Source: Rhodoferax sp. (GTDB taxonomy: Bacteria; Pseudomonadota; Gammaproteobacteria; Burkholderiales; Burkholderiaceae_C). From it: a stretch of DNA of 14,496 bases. The notes beneath the pieces were generated by a model. The model saw only the letters and a list, made by a program, of their open reading frames with translations. It made no database searches and was not told where the DNA came from. Every line of letters begins with the position of its first letter. Positions within the stretch are counted from its first letter, which is position 1. Shown here piece after piece: positions 6,507 to 13,825 of the stretch. The stretch lies in assembly GCA_020048795.1 (NCBI GenBank), contig JAIFMA010000215.1, forward strand, positions 1 to 14,496. Reading direction: 5' to 3'. The position numbers and the translations under genes are program-made.

Positions 6507-7651
6507 ACATCTTCTGGTTCCTCCCCATCCACGGCGATGGCCGCTACCTTGGCACTCAGCATGGCGCCCGTGCGGTCGATCACCATTACCTCAAGCAAAT
6601 TGCCCAGGCGGCTGACGAGCTGGGCTATGGTGGTGTGCTGATTCCCACCGGGCGCTCGTGTGAAGACTCGTGGATCGTTGCCGCCAGCCTGATCGCAGTC
6701 ACCCGTCGCCTCAAGTTTCTGGTGGCGCTACGCCCCAGCACCATCTCACCCACGGTGCAGGCGCGCCAGGCGGCCACGCTGGACCGCCTGAGTGAAGGCC
6801 GTCTGCTGGTCAACATCGTGGCCGGCGGTGATTCGAGTGACCTGGAAGCCGATGGCACCTTTTTGAGCCATGACGAGCGGTATGAACATGCCCGTGAATT
6901 CATCCACGTCTGGAAACGCCTGCTCGCCGGTGAAGAAGTCACTTATGAAGGCAAATACGTCAAAGTCAAAGGTGCCAAACAGCTCTTTGCCCCGGTGCAG
7001 CGGCCGCACCCGCCACTGTATTTTGGCGGCTCATCCGACGCGGCACACGACCTGGCAGCCGAGGAAGTCGAGTTGTATCTAACCTGGGGCGAGCCCCCGG
7101 CCGAGGTCGAGAAGAAGTTTGACGATGTGCGCAAACGCGCCGCCAAACTGGGACGCAAGGTCAAGTTTGGGGTGCGCCTGCATGTGATCCCGCGTGAAAC
7201 CAATGACAAGGCTTGGTCAGCCGCAGACGACCTGATCAAGTACCTCGATGATGACACCATAACCAAGGCCCAAAAGGCCTTTGCGGGCATGGACTCCGAA
7301 GGCCAGCGCCGCATGCGTGCACTGCACGGTGGCAGCCGCGCCAAGCTGGAAATCAGCCCGAATCTATGGGCCGGTGTCGGTCTGGCTCGCGGCGGTGCCG
7401 GCACGGCCCTGGTGGGTGACGGTGAAACCATTGCCCGTCGGCTCAAGGAGTATGAGGCACTCGGGGCCGAGACCTTTGTGCTTTCAGGCTACCCGCACCT
7501 TGAAGAGGCTTACCGCTTTGCGGAGTTGGTGTTTCCGCACATTGGTGTACAAGCCCCGGCCAAGATTCAAGGCGCCAACCTGATCAGTCCGTTTGGCGAG
7601 GTCTATGGCAATGCCCATGTGCCCCAGCCCTTGCGCGCTTCACAAAGCTAA
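6503..7651 (+). CDS. ssuD: FMNH2-dependent alkanesulfonate monooxygenase SsuD
   Basis: Cytoplasmic two-component monooxygenase that splits alkanesulfonates into aldehyde and sulfite, using O2 and FMNH2 from SsuE. The 382-residue protein belongs to the bacterial luciferase-like TIM-barrel family. The residues studied in E. coli SsuD are present, shifted by one: Cys53 in PTGRSCEDSW, Arg225 and His227 in GVRLHVIPRE, Tyr330 and His332 in GYPHLEE. His10 near the N-terminus (LPIHGDGRYLG) is also typical. The start overlaps the preceding small ORF's stop, and the upstream SD is weak. All family landmarks are intact, so the enzyme should be active. Confidence 0.95.
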   Translation: MNIFWFLPIHGDGRYLGTQHGARAVDHHYLKQIAQAADELGYGGVLIPTGRSCEDSWIVAASLIAVTRRLKFLVALRPSTISPTVQARQAATLDRLSEGRLLVNIVAGGDSSDLEADGTFLSHDERYEHAREFIHVWKRLLAGEEVTYEGKYVKVKGAKQLFAPVQRPHPPLYFGGSSDAAHDLAAEEVELYLTWGEPPAEVEKKFDDVRKRAAKLGRKVKFGVRLHVIPRETNDKAWSAADDLIKYLDDDTITKAQKAFAGMDSEGQRRMRALHGGSRAKLEISPNLWAGVGLARGGAGTALVGDGETIARRLKEYEALGAETFVLSGYPHLEEAYRFAELVFPHIGVQAPAKIQGANLISPFGEVYGNAHVPQPLRASQS

Positions 7652-7667
7652 ATTGCGAGTTGCAACC

Positions 7668-8558
7668 ATGACAACCTCCGCACGCCGACTCCACGATACA
7701 CCGATCATCGAGAACCATCAAATTCCCGACTATGGGTTTTTGCCAGAGCACCCTGTTTTCACCGTTGATTTTGCGCAGATAACACGCTTCGTGCGGGGTG
7801 TCGCCCAACGCCTGCTGCCCTGGCTTGTGCCCTTGCTGCTGATTGCCATGTGGCAACTCAGCGCGTCACGGGGGTGGCTGTCCAGCCGCGTGTTACCGGC
7901 ACCGCTGGACGTGGCCATTGCCGCCTGGACCTTGGCTCAATCCGGCGATTTGTGGGTGCATGTGAAGGTGAGCTCTGGCCGAGCGCTGACTGGGCTGGCC
8001 ATCGGGGGCGGCTTGGGGCTGGTGCTGGGCCTGCTGACCGGCTCATCCCGCGTTGCTGAAACGCTGCTGGATTCAACCATCCAGATGGTGCGCAACATCC
8101 CGGCGCTGGCCATGATTCCGTTGGTGATCCTGTGGTTTGGCATTGACGAGAGCGCCAAGCTGTTTTTGATTGCTGTGTCGGTCTTCTTTCCGATCTACCT
8201 CAACACCTACCACGGTATTCGCGGGGTGGACCCCGGGCTGATCGAGATGGGACGCACCTATGGGCTCAATCGCTGGCAGCTCTACACCCAGATCATCTTG
8301 CCCGGTGCGTTGTCAAGCATTCTGGTGGGGCTGCGCTTTTCGCTCGGGCTGATGTGGGTGATATTGATCGTTGCCGAAACCATCTCGGCGCAGGCCGGCA
8401 TTGGCTACCTGACGATGAACGCACGCGAGTTCCTGCAAACCGACATTGTGCTGGTGGGCATCTTGCTGTACGCGCTGCTGGGCAAGCTGGCCGATGTATT
8501 TGCCAAGGCGCTGGAGCGCCATTGGCTGCGCTGGCATCCGGGTTATCACGCGGCTTGA
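7668..8558 (+). CDS. ssuC: Aliphatic sulfonate ABC transporter permease SsuC
   Basis: Inner-membrane channel subunit of the sulfonate importer. The start at the ATG at 7668 gives 296 residues, 16 bases after the ssuD stop; an in-frame extension to 7593 would overlap the end of ssuD and looks non-native. About 45 soluble residues precede the first membrane span (about 50-67), a fairly long N-terminal tail. Further spans follow, and the ATPase-docking EAA-type loop is at about 193-217 (EMGRTYGLNRWQ...LPGALSS), the usual SsuC/TauC form. The C-terminus (ALERHWLRWHPGYH) is typical of the family. ssuB follows after a 68-base gap that contains a dispersed repeat. Confidence 0.93.
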   Translation: MTTSARRLHDTPIIENHQIPDYGFLPEHPVFTVDFAQITRFVRGVAQRLLPWLVPLLLIAMWQLSASRGWLSSRVLPAPLDVAIAAWTLAQSGDLWVHVKVSSGRALTGLAIGGGLGLVLGLLTGSSRVAETLLDSTIQMVRNIPALAMIPLVILWFGIDESAKLFLIAVSVFFPIYLNTYHGIRGVDPGLIEMGRTYGLNRWQLYTQIILPGALSSILVGLRFSLGLMWVILIVAETISAQAGIGYLTMNAREFLQTDIVLVGILLYALLGKLADVFAKALERHWLRWHPGYHAA

Positions 8559-8586
8559 ACGGCCGTATTCGTTGACTTCAATATTC

Positions 8587-8637
8587 ATAGCTGTTTGCGC
8601 TTATATGAACAGGGCTGGAGGCCAATTTGACTATCAA
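8587..8637 (+). repeat. Dispersed palindromic repeat, copy 1 (+), overlapping the ssuB start
   Basis: From ATAGCT at 8587 this segment aligns without gaps over 37 bases with the copy at 11507 (26 identities by hand count). The inner palindrome GCGCTTAT...AGGGCT is partly decayed. Its right end GGAGGCCAATTTGA carries the Shine-Dalgarno and TTG start codon of ssuB. From memory, elements of this form are frequent between genes in Comamonadaceae; that is recollection, not a search. Confidence 0.7.
8617..8629 (+). promoter_or_regulatory. Ribosome binding site and TTG start of ssuB, supplied by the repeat
   Basis: GGAGG at 8617-8621 stands 5 bases before a TTG at 8627. An in-frame TGA at 8606-8608 means translation must begin after it. 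The remaining candidates are this TTG, a CTG at 8615, or a GTG at 8672 that would cut into the first beta-strand. The repeat therefore appears to provide both translation signals. Confidence 0.7.
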
Positions 8638-9463
8638 TAACCCATCAGAAACGCGCCGTGGTGAACCACTGGTGCTGACGCGCTTAAGCAAGCGTTTTGG
8701 CCAGCGTGAGGTGTTGCGCCACACTGAACTGCGAGTCGAAAGCGGCCAGTTCATCGTCATCGTCGGGCGCAGTGGCTGCGGCAAAAGCACGCTGTTGCGC
8801 CTGGTGGCCGGACTGGAAACCGCCACTGAGGGCACGGTCACCATCAATGACCAGGTCTTGAATGGCCTGTCAGATGACACCCGCATCATGTTTCAGGACG
8901 CGCGTTTGCTGCCCTGGAAGCGGGTGATCGACAACGTGGCACTGGGCTTGCGACCCGAGCGGTGGGCCGATGCGCTCAAGGTGCTCGACCACGTGGGTCT
9001 GGCTGACCGCGCCAATGATTGGCCATCACGTCTGTCTGGCGGCCAGCGTCAGCGCGTGTCATTGGCACGCGCCCTGGTGCACAACCCGCGCTTGCTGCTG
9101 CTTGATGAGCCGCTGGGTGCGCTCGATGCGCTGACGCGCATCGAAATGCACCGGCTGATTGAAGACCTGTGGCAGGCCAGCGGCTTTACTGCCTTGCTGG
9201 TCACCCACGATGTACAGGAAGCCGTGGCGCTGGCTGACCGGGTGATCCTGATCGAGGACGGGCGCATTGCGCTGGATGAAGTCATCAGCCTGCCCCGCCC
9301 GCGCTCACAAGGTGACGCTGCTTTTGCGGCGCTGGAGAAGCGCATTCTGGACCGGGTACTGCAAAAGCCCGAGAGACCGGCCCGCGAATCGTTCACCCTG
9401 CCCACCGACGGCACACCGGTCTGGCCCGGGCTGCCGTTTCACGGCGTGCGCTGGGCCGTCTGA
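8627..9463 (+). CDS. ssuB: Aliphatic sulfonate import ATP-binding protein SsuB
   Basis: ATPase of the sulfonate importer SsuABC. The 278-residue product has Walker A GRSGCGKST at 47-55, Q-loop MFQDARLLPW with Gln90 (the LLPW form is typical of SsuB/TauB), signature LSGGQ at 136-140, Walker B LLLLDE at 156-161 and a THD switch histidine further on. The start is a TTG with an excellent GGAGG, both inside a dispersed repeat; an in-frame stop at 8606 rules out a longer protein. The C-terminal 45 residues after the ABC core are Pro/Arg-rich. No odd residues are seen in the catalytic motifs. Confidence 0.93.
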   Translation: MTINNPSETRRGEPLVLTRLSKRFGQREVLRHTELRVESGQFIVIVGRSGCGKSTLLRLVAGLETATEGTVTINDQVLNGLSDDTRIMFQDARLLPWKRVIDNVALGLRPERWADALKVLDHVGLADRANDWPSRLSGGQRQRVSLARALVHNPRLLLLDEPLGALDALTRIEMHRLIEDLWQASGFTALLVTHDVQEAVALADRVILIEDGRIALDEVISLPRPRSQGDAAFAALEKRILDRVLQKPERPARESFTLPTDGTPVWPGLPFHGVRWAV

Positions 9464-9506
9464 ACTGTTTTCTTTTTTCTATCAACGGACCTATCAGGAG
9501 TACCCC

Positions 9507-9722
9507 ATGTCCATTCAAGCCATCAATGTTCGCAATCAATTCCGCGGCAGGGTCAAGGAGATCGTCACTGGTGATGTGGTCTCGGAGGTCGATGTCGAAA
9601 CCCCCTGGGGCATTGTCACTTCGGTCATCACCACGCGCTCGGTGCGTGATCTGGATCTGAAAGTGGGCTCCGAGGTGGTGGCACTGGTCAAGTCGACCGA
9701 AGTGTCGATTGCCAAGCTCTGA
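9507..9722 (+). CDS. ssuF: Small TOBE/molbindin-like protein, SsuF type
   Basis: A 71-residue protein made of a single TOBE (molybdopterin/oxyanion-binding) domain: NQFRGRVKEIVTGDVVSEV at 10-28, then WGIVTSVITTRSV and a closing VGSEVVALVKSTEVSI. Such molbindin-like proteins bind molybdate or similar oxyanions as oligomers. The name follows the ssuEADCBF order reported for Pseudomonas putida, where ssuF encodes such a protein and was linked to sulfonate use; the present order matches apart from the small ORF. The ATG at 9507 has AGGAG 6 bases upstream. A long in-frame reading from 9267 is an artefact through ssuB. Its biochemical role in desulfonation is unclear. Confidence 0.85.
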   Translation: MSIQAINVRNQFRGRVKEIVTGDVVSEVDVETPWGIVTSVITTRSVRDLDLKVGSEVVALVKSTEVSIAKL

Positions 9723-9742
9723 AGACGACGGCGGACCAGATC

Positions 9743-10789
9743 GTGATTCAGCTTGAAGGCATTGGCCTCACCTACCCGGGCCATCCAGCGCCGGTACAGG
9801 CCTTGCAGGGTGTGAACCTGCAGGTGCGCGCAGGCGAGGTGTTTGGTGTGATCGGCCGCAGTGGTGCCGGTAAAAGTTCACTGGTGAGAGTTATCAATTT
9901 GCTCAACCGCCCATCATCCGGGCGGGTGCAAGTCGACGGCGCCGATTTGACAACGTTGTCAGCGCCTGAATTGCGCCAGGCGCGGCACCGCATTGGCATG
10001 ATCTTTCAGCACTTCAACCTGCTGTCTTCACGCAGTGTGTTTGACAACGTGGCGCTGCCGCTGCAGTTGGTGGGTGAGCGCCCGGCACTGATCAAGCGGC
10101 GCGTCGATGAGCTGCTGGACCTGGTCGGGCTGTATGAGCTGCGCCACCGTTACCCGGCGCAAATCAGCGGTGGCCAAAAGCAGCGTGTCGGCATTGCACG
10201 CGCCCTGGCTTGCAAGCCCAAAGTGCTGTTGTCAGACGAGGCCACCTCGGCGCTGGACCCCGAGACGACGCGCTCCATCCTGGTGCTGCTGCGCCAGATC
10301 AACCGCGACTTTGGCCTGACCATCGTGCTGATCACACACCAGATGCAGGTCATCAAACAGGTGGCCGACCGGGTGGCGGTGATGGATGCCGGGCAGATTG
10401 TGGAACAAGGCGCGGTGATTGACGTCTTCACCAACCCGCAACATGCCACCACCCGCAGCCTGATTGACGACATCCTGCCGCAAGCACTGCCAGCGGGGGT
10501 GATTGCCCGCATCCGTCAGCTGATGGCGGGTGAACCTGACAACCGCGGACGCTTGCTGCGTCTGGCTTTTTCCGGGGATGACTCGAACCAGCCGTTGCTG
10601 TCGGACGTGATCCGGCGTTTTGGCCTGGACATCAATATTCTGCACGGCCAGATTGACGACATTCAGGGTCAGCTATTTGGCACGCTGGCAGTGCATGCGC
10701 GTGGTGCGCATGTGCAATTGAGCGCGGCAGTTGCTCATTTGCGTGGTGCTGGTGTGCTCGTGGCAGAGGAGGAATTGAGCCATGTTTGA
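9743..10789 (+). CDS. metN: Methionine import ATP-binding protein MetN
   Basis: ATPase of a MetNIQ-type importer for methionine. The 348-residue product shows Walker A GRSGAGKSS at 38-46, Gln89 in the Q-loop, signature ISGGQ at 141-145 and Walker B VLLSDE at 161-166 followed by ATSALD. A C-terminal NIL-type domain (about 265-348, with LLSDVIRRFGLDINILHGQID) is diagnostic for MetN and in E. coli binds methionine to inhibit transport. The start is a GTG at 9743 with gcgga at 9731-9735. It is only 20 bases after ssuF, so it may be read with the sulfonate genes. Its last 8 bases overlap metI. Confidence 0.93.
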   Translation: MIQLEGIGLTYPGHPAPVQALQGVNLQVRAGEVFGVIGRSGAGKSSLVRVINLLNRPSSGRVQVDGADLTTLSAPELRQARHRIGMIFQHFNLLSSRSVFDNVALPLQLVGERPALIKRRVDELLDLVGLYELRHRYPAQISGGQKQRVGIARALACKPKVLLSDEATSALDPETTRSILVLLRQINRDFGLTIVLITHQMQVIKQVADRVAVMDAGQIVEQGAVIDVFTNPQHATTRSLIDDILPQALPAGVIARIRQLMAGEPDNRGRLLRLAFSGDDSNQPLLSDVIRRFGLDINILHGQIDDIQGQLFGTLAVHARGAHVQLSAAVAHLRGAGVLVAEEELSHV

Positions 10790-11447
10790 CACCTTTACCC
10801 CACAACTGCTGGAACTGTTTGCCACCTCGTTCTGGGAAACGCTGGTGATGGTCGGCATCTCGGGCGTGGCCGGTGCAGCGCTGGGTCTGCCGCTGGGCAT
10901 TTGGCTGCATCTGACACATCCGGGCGGCGTGCAGGCCAACCCCAAGCTCAACCGGGTGCTTGGCACTACGGTGAATGCAGTACGTTCCACGCCGTTCATC
11001 ATCCTGCTGGTGGCCATCATCCCGTTCACCCGGCTGGTCACGGGCTCGTCCATTGGTACGGCCGCTGCGGTGGTGCCGCTGACCATCGCTGCGGCCCCCT
11101 TTATCGCGCGGCTGATCGAGTCGGCGCTGCGTGAGGTGGACCACGGTTTGGTGGAAGCGGCATTGGCCATGGGTGCCACCACGCCACAAATCGTCTTCAA
11201 GGTGCTGCTGCCCGAGGCGCTGCCCGGCATCGTGGCGGCGCTGACCATCACGCTGGTGAGCCTGACCGGTTATTCGGCCATGGCCGGTGCGATTGGCGGC
11301 GGCGGTTTGGGTGATCTGGGCATTCGGTACGGTTATCAGCGCTTTTTGCCCGAGGTGATGCTGGCCGTGGTGCTGGTGCTGATTGCCTTTGTGCAGGCGG
11401 TGCAAAGCGCTGGCGACTGGGCGGTGCGCCGGTTGAGCCACAAATGA
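10782..11447 (+). CDS. metI: Methionine ABC transporter permease MetI
   Basis: Inner-membrane permease of the MetNIQ importer; two copies pair with a MetN dimer. The 221-residue length and compact architecture are typical: hydrophobic spans at about 18-43, 67-85 and 92-110, then the ATPase-docking EAA loop EAALAMGATTPQIVFKVLLP at 125-144, and two more spans. The GYSAMAGAIGGGGLGDLGIRYGYQR segment is characteristic of MetI. The ATG at 10782 lies within metN and has a strong AGGAGG at 10767-10772, so it should be translated efficiently and coupled to metN. Confidence 0.94.
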   Translation: MFDTFTPQLLELFATSFWETLVMVGISGVAGAALGLPLGIWLHLTHPGGVQANPKLNRVLGTTVNAVRSTPFIILLVAIIPFTRLVTGSSIGTAAAVVPLTIAAAPFIARLIESALREVDHGLVEAALAMGATTPQIVFKVLLPEALPGIVAALTITLVSLTGYSAMAGAIGGGGLGDLGIRYGYQRFLPEVMLAVVLVLIAFVQAVQSAGDWAVRRLSHK

Positions 11448-11506
11448 CAAGCGTTGATGCCTCCACAGAAAGACTGCTTGATGACCAAGTTTGTGCTACT
11501 CATGTA

Positions 11507-11543
11507 ATAGCTAGTAGCGCTTATGCAGAAAGCGCTAGAGGCT
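11507..11543 (+). repeat. Dispersed palindromic repeat, copy 2 (+), between metI and metQ
   Basis: This copy starts at ATAGCT and contains the best-preserved hairpin of the three: TAGCGCTT (11515-11522), a 7-base loop, and AAGCGCTA (11530-11537), 8 bp perfect. A GAGGCTAG-like right end follows, then an A+T-rich tail. It aligns with copy 1 over 37 bases without gaps. Lying between the permease and binding-protein genes, it could act in mRNA processing or give metQ a different transcript level. Confidence 0.75.
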
Positions 11544-11594
11544 AGTTTCTTATATATTTTTCTAACCCTGTTGCCACTTCTGAAAGAGCATCTC

Positions 11595-12392
11595 ATGAAC
11601 AAACGCACCCTCATCCATACCGCGCTCGCCTTGGCGCTGGCCACCACCTTTAGCAGCCCGCTGCTGGCGCAAGACAAGCCCCTCAAAATTGGCGTCACTG
11701 CCGGGCCGCACGCCCAGATTCTTGAACAGGTCAAAAAGCTGGCTGAAAAGGATGGCCTGAAGATCCAGATCGTCGAGTTCAGCGATTATGTGCAGCCCAA
11801 CGCTGCCCTGAACGCGGGTGACCTGGACGCCAACAGTTATCAGCACAAACCGTATCTGGACCAGCAGATCAAGGATCGTGGCTACAAACTGGTCAATGTG
11901 GCTTACACCGTCAACTTTCCGATTGGGTTGTATTCCAAGAAGGTGAAAAGCCTGGGTGAACTCAAGGAAGGTGCCAAGTTTGGCATCCCCAACGACCCAA
12001 CCAACGGTGGGCGGGTGTTGCTGGTGTTGCAGGACAAGGGCCTGATCAAGCTCAAACCAGAAGCCGGTCTGAAAGCCACACCGCTGGATGTGATCGACAA
12101 CCCGAAGAAGCTCAAGTTTGTTGAGCTCGACGCCGCCCAGTTGCCACGCTCGCTGGACGACCTGGATGCCTCGGCCGTGAACACCAACTACGCCTTGTCA
12201 GCAGGCCTGAATCCGGCCAAGGATGCCATCGCCCAGGAAGCCGCCAAGAGCCCGTATGTCAACCTGATCGCCGTGCGCGAGCAGGACAAGGACAAGCCTT
12301 GGGTGGCCAAACTGGTCAAGGCTTACCAGTCGGAAGAAATTCGCAAGTTCATTCAGACCGAGTTCAAGGGGGCAGTGCTGGCCGGGTTTTAA
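11595..12392 (+). CDS. metQ: Methionine-binding protein MetQ (NlpA family), non-lipoprotein form
   Basis: Periplasmic receptor of the MetNIQ importer. I place the start at the ATG at 11595 (MNKRTLIHTA), with aaagag 6 bases upstream; a reading from 11523 begins inside the dispersed repeat. The 265-residue product has a signal peptide ending LLA at 25, then QDKPLKIGVTAGPHAQILEQV, the usual NlpA/MetQ opening, and later GDLDANSYQHKPYL and PNDPTNGGRVL, both typical. Unlike E. coli MetQ there is no lipobox cysteine, so the mature protein should be free in the periplasm. It may bind D- or L-methionine or related compounds. Confidence 0.92.
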   Translation: MNKRTLIHTALALALATTFSSPLLAQDKPLKIGVTAGPHAQILEQVKKLAEKDGLKIQIVEFSDYVQPNAALNAGDLDANSYQHKPYLDQQIKDRGYKLVNVAYTVNFPIGLYSKKVKSLGELKEGAKFGIPNDPTNGGRVLLVLQDKGLIKLKPEAGLKATPLDVIDNPKKLKFVELDAAQLPRSLDDLDASAVNTNYALSAGLNPAKDAIAQEAAKSPYVNLIAVREQDKDKPWVAKLVKAYQSEEIRKFIQTEFKGAVLAGF

Positions 12393-12401
12393 CGACTTTT
12401 T

Positions 12402-12438
12402 GGGCTATAGCGCTTACGCAGCAAGCGTCAGTAGCTAT
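12402..12438 (-). repeat. Dispersed palindromic repeat, copy 3 (inverted), between metQ and metY
   Basis: Read on the - strand from 12438 this begins ATAGCT and aligns over 37 bases without gaps with copy 2 (25 identities by hand count). The inner stem CGCTT (12411-12415)/AAGCG (12423-12427) is kept with a 7-base loop. The outer ATAGC (12407-12411)/GCTAT (12434-12438) shares one base with the inner stem and could extend it imperfectly. It starts 10 bases after the metQ stop. Confidence 0.7.
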
Positions 12439-12499
12439 GTTTTATATAGTAACGCAGCATCATCCAATTCTTTAATTCACCCCACTGAAGGAGCTCCCC
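12439..12499 (+). promoter_or_regulatory. A+T-rich leader of metY with strong SD
   Basis: After the repeat, an A+T-rich stretch (gttttatatagtaac, then attctttaattcac) leads to AAGGAG at 12488-12493, 6 bases before the metY ATG. TATAGT at 12444-12449 is a plausible -10, but no good -35 is seen because the repeat occupies that position. There is no structure I recognise as a SAM riboswitch. Confidence 0.35.
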
Positions 12500-13795
12500 A
12501 TGTCCGCATCCTGGAAATTTGAAACCCAATCCGTTCACGCCGGTTACTCGCCGGACCCGACTACCAAAGCAGTAGCGGTTCCGATTTACCAAACTGCGGC
12601 TTACGCCTTTGACAACGCCCAGCACGGGGCCGACCTGTTTGACCTGAAGGTGCCGGGCAACATCTACACCCGCATCATGAACCCGACGCAAGACGTGCTG
12701 GAGCAGCGCGTGGCGGCCCTGGAGGGCGGCATTGCCGCACTGGCATTGGCCGCGGGACAGGCGGCGGTCACCTACGCGATCCAGACGATTGCCGAAACCG
12801 GCGACAACATCGTGGCTTCAACTGCGCTGTATGGCGGCACCTACAACCTGCTGGCCCATACCTTGCCGCTCTCTGGCATCACTACCCGATTTGCCAACCC
12901 ACGCAACCCGGCCAGTTTCGAGCCGATGATCGACGACAAGACCAAAGCCGTTTATGTGGAGTCCCTGAGCAACCCACAGGGCACGGTGGTGGACATTGCC
13001 GCCGTTGCCGAAATCGCCCACCGTCACGGTGTGCCGCTGATTGTGGACAACACCGTGGCCACGCCCTACCTGCTGCGCCCGTTTGAGCATGGGGCCGACA
13101 TCGTGGTGCATTCACTCACAAAATACCTGGGCGGCCACGGCACCAGCATCGGCGGCGCGATTGTGGATTCGGGCAAGTTTCCGTGGGCGCAGCACAAGGC
13201 CCGCTTCAAGCGCCTGAACGAACCCGATCAAAGCTACCACGGTGTGATCTATACCGAAGCCCTGGGCCCGGCGGCCTACATTGGGCGTGCCCGTGTGGTG
13301 CCGCTGCGCAACAACGGTGCTGCCATTTCGCCGTTCAACGCGTTCCTGATTCTGCAAGGCATCGAAACGCTGGCGCTGCGCATGGACCGGATCAACGACA
13401 ACACGCTGGCAGTAGCGAACTTTTTGCAACAACAGGGGCAGGTGTCTTGGGTCAACTATGTGGGTCTGAGCGATCACCCGGATCACACCCTGGCGCAAAA
13501 ATACCTGGGTGGCAAAGGTTCTGGTTTGCTGACCTTTGGCGTTAAGTCAGCCCCCGGCGAGGGGCGCAAAGCGGGTGCGGCTTTTCTGGATGCGCTCAAA
13601 CTTTTTACCCGGTTGGTCAATATTGGGGACGCCAAGTCGCTTGCCACGCACCCGGCATCCACCACACATCGACAGTTGTCACCTGAAGAACTGGTGAAAG
13701 CCGGTGTCCCTGAAGATGCCGTGCGCCTGTCGATCGGCATTGAGCACATTGACGACTTGCTGGCCGATCTGACCCAGGCACTGGCGCAGGTCTGA
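12500..13795 (+). CDS. metY: O-acetylhomoserine sulfhydrylase (aminocarboxypropyltransferase), MetY-like
   Basis: PLP enzyme making homocysteine from O-acetylhomoserine and sulfide, in the cytoplasm. The 431-residue length is that of the long MetY branch of the Cys/Met-metabolism family rather than MetB/MetC (about 380-400). Landmarks: Tyr56-x-Arg58 (NIYTRIMNPT), whose phosphate contacts come from the neighbouring subunit; YGGTY at 111-115; Asp183 in IVDNTVATPY, which binds the PLP ring nitrogen; the Schiff-base lysine Lys208 in HSLTKYLGGHG; and SLATHPASTTHRQL near the C-terminus. It has a strong SD (AAGGAG). Placed after the sulfur importers, it would fix sulfide derived from sulfate or sulfonates. 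O-acetylserine activity is possible as a side reaction. Confidence 0.93.
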   Translation: MSASWKFETQSVHAGYSPDPTTKAVAVPIYQTAAYAFDNAQHGADLFDLKVPGNIYTRIMNPTQDVLEQRVAALEGGIAALALAAGQAAVTYAIQTIAETGDNIVASTALYGGTYNLLAHTLPLSGITTRFANPRNPASFEPMIDDKTKAVYVESLSNPQGTVVDIAAVAEIAHRHGVPLIVDNTVATPYLLRPFEHGADIVVHSLTKYLGGHGTSIGGAIVDSGKFPWAQHKARFKRLNEPDQSYHGVIYTEALGPAAYIGRARVVPLRNNGAAISPFNAFLILQGIETLALRMDRINDNTLAVANFLQQQGQVSWVNYVGLSDHPDHTLAQKYLGGKGSGLLTFGVKSAPGEGRKAGAAFLDALKLFTRLVNIGDAKSLATHPASTTHRQLSPEELVKAGVPEDAVRLSIGIEHIDDLLADLTQALAQV

Positions 13796-13825
13796 GCCAG
13801 CCCTTTAATGCTGAAAGGAGAACAG

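Noticed and set aside
9267..9506. Long N-terminal extension of the TOBE protein through ssuB
   Set aside because: The extension is a shadow of ssuB; the ATG at 9507 has a strong AGGAG and gives the normal 71-residue length.
11523..11594. Longer MetQ starting at 11523
   Set aside because: That start lies in the loop of repeat copy 2 and would place residues ahead of a clean signal peptide; the ATG at 11595 has its own SD.
12393..12499. SAM or other methionine riboswitch before metY
   Set aside because: The gap is mostly the inverted dispersed repeat; no multi-helix or pseudoknot pattern of a known riboswitch class was recognised.
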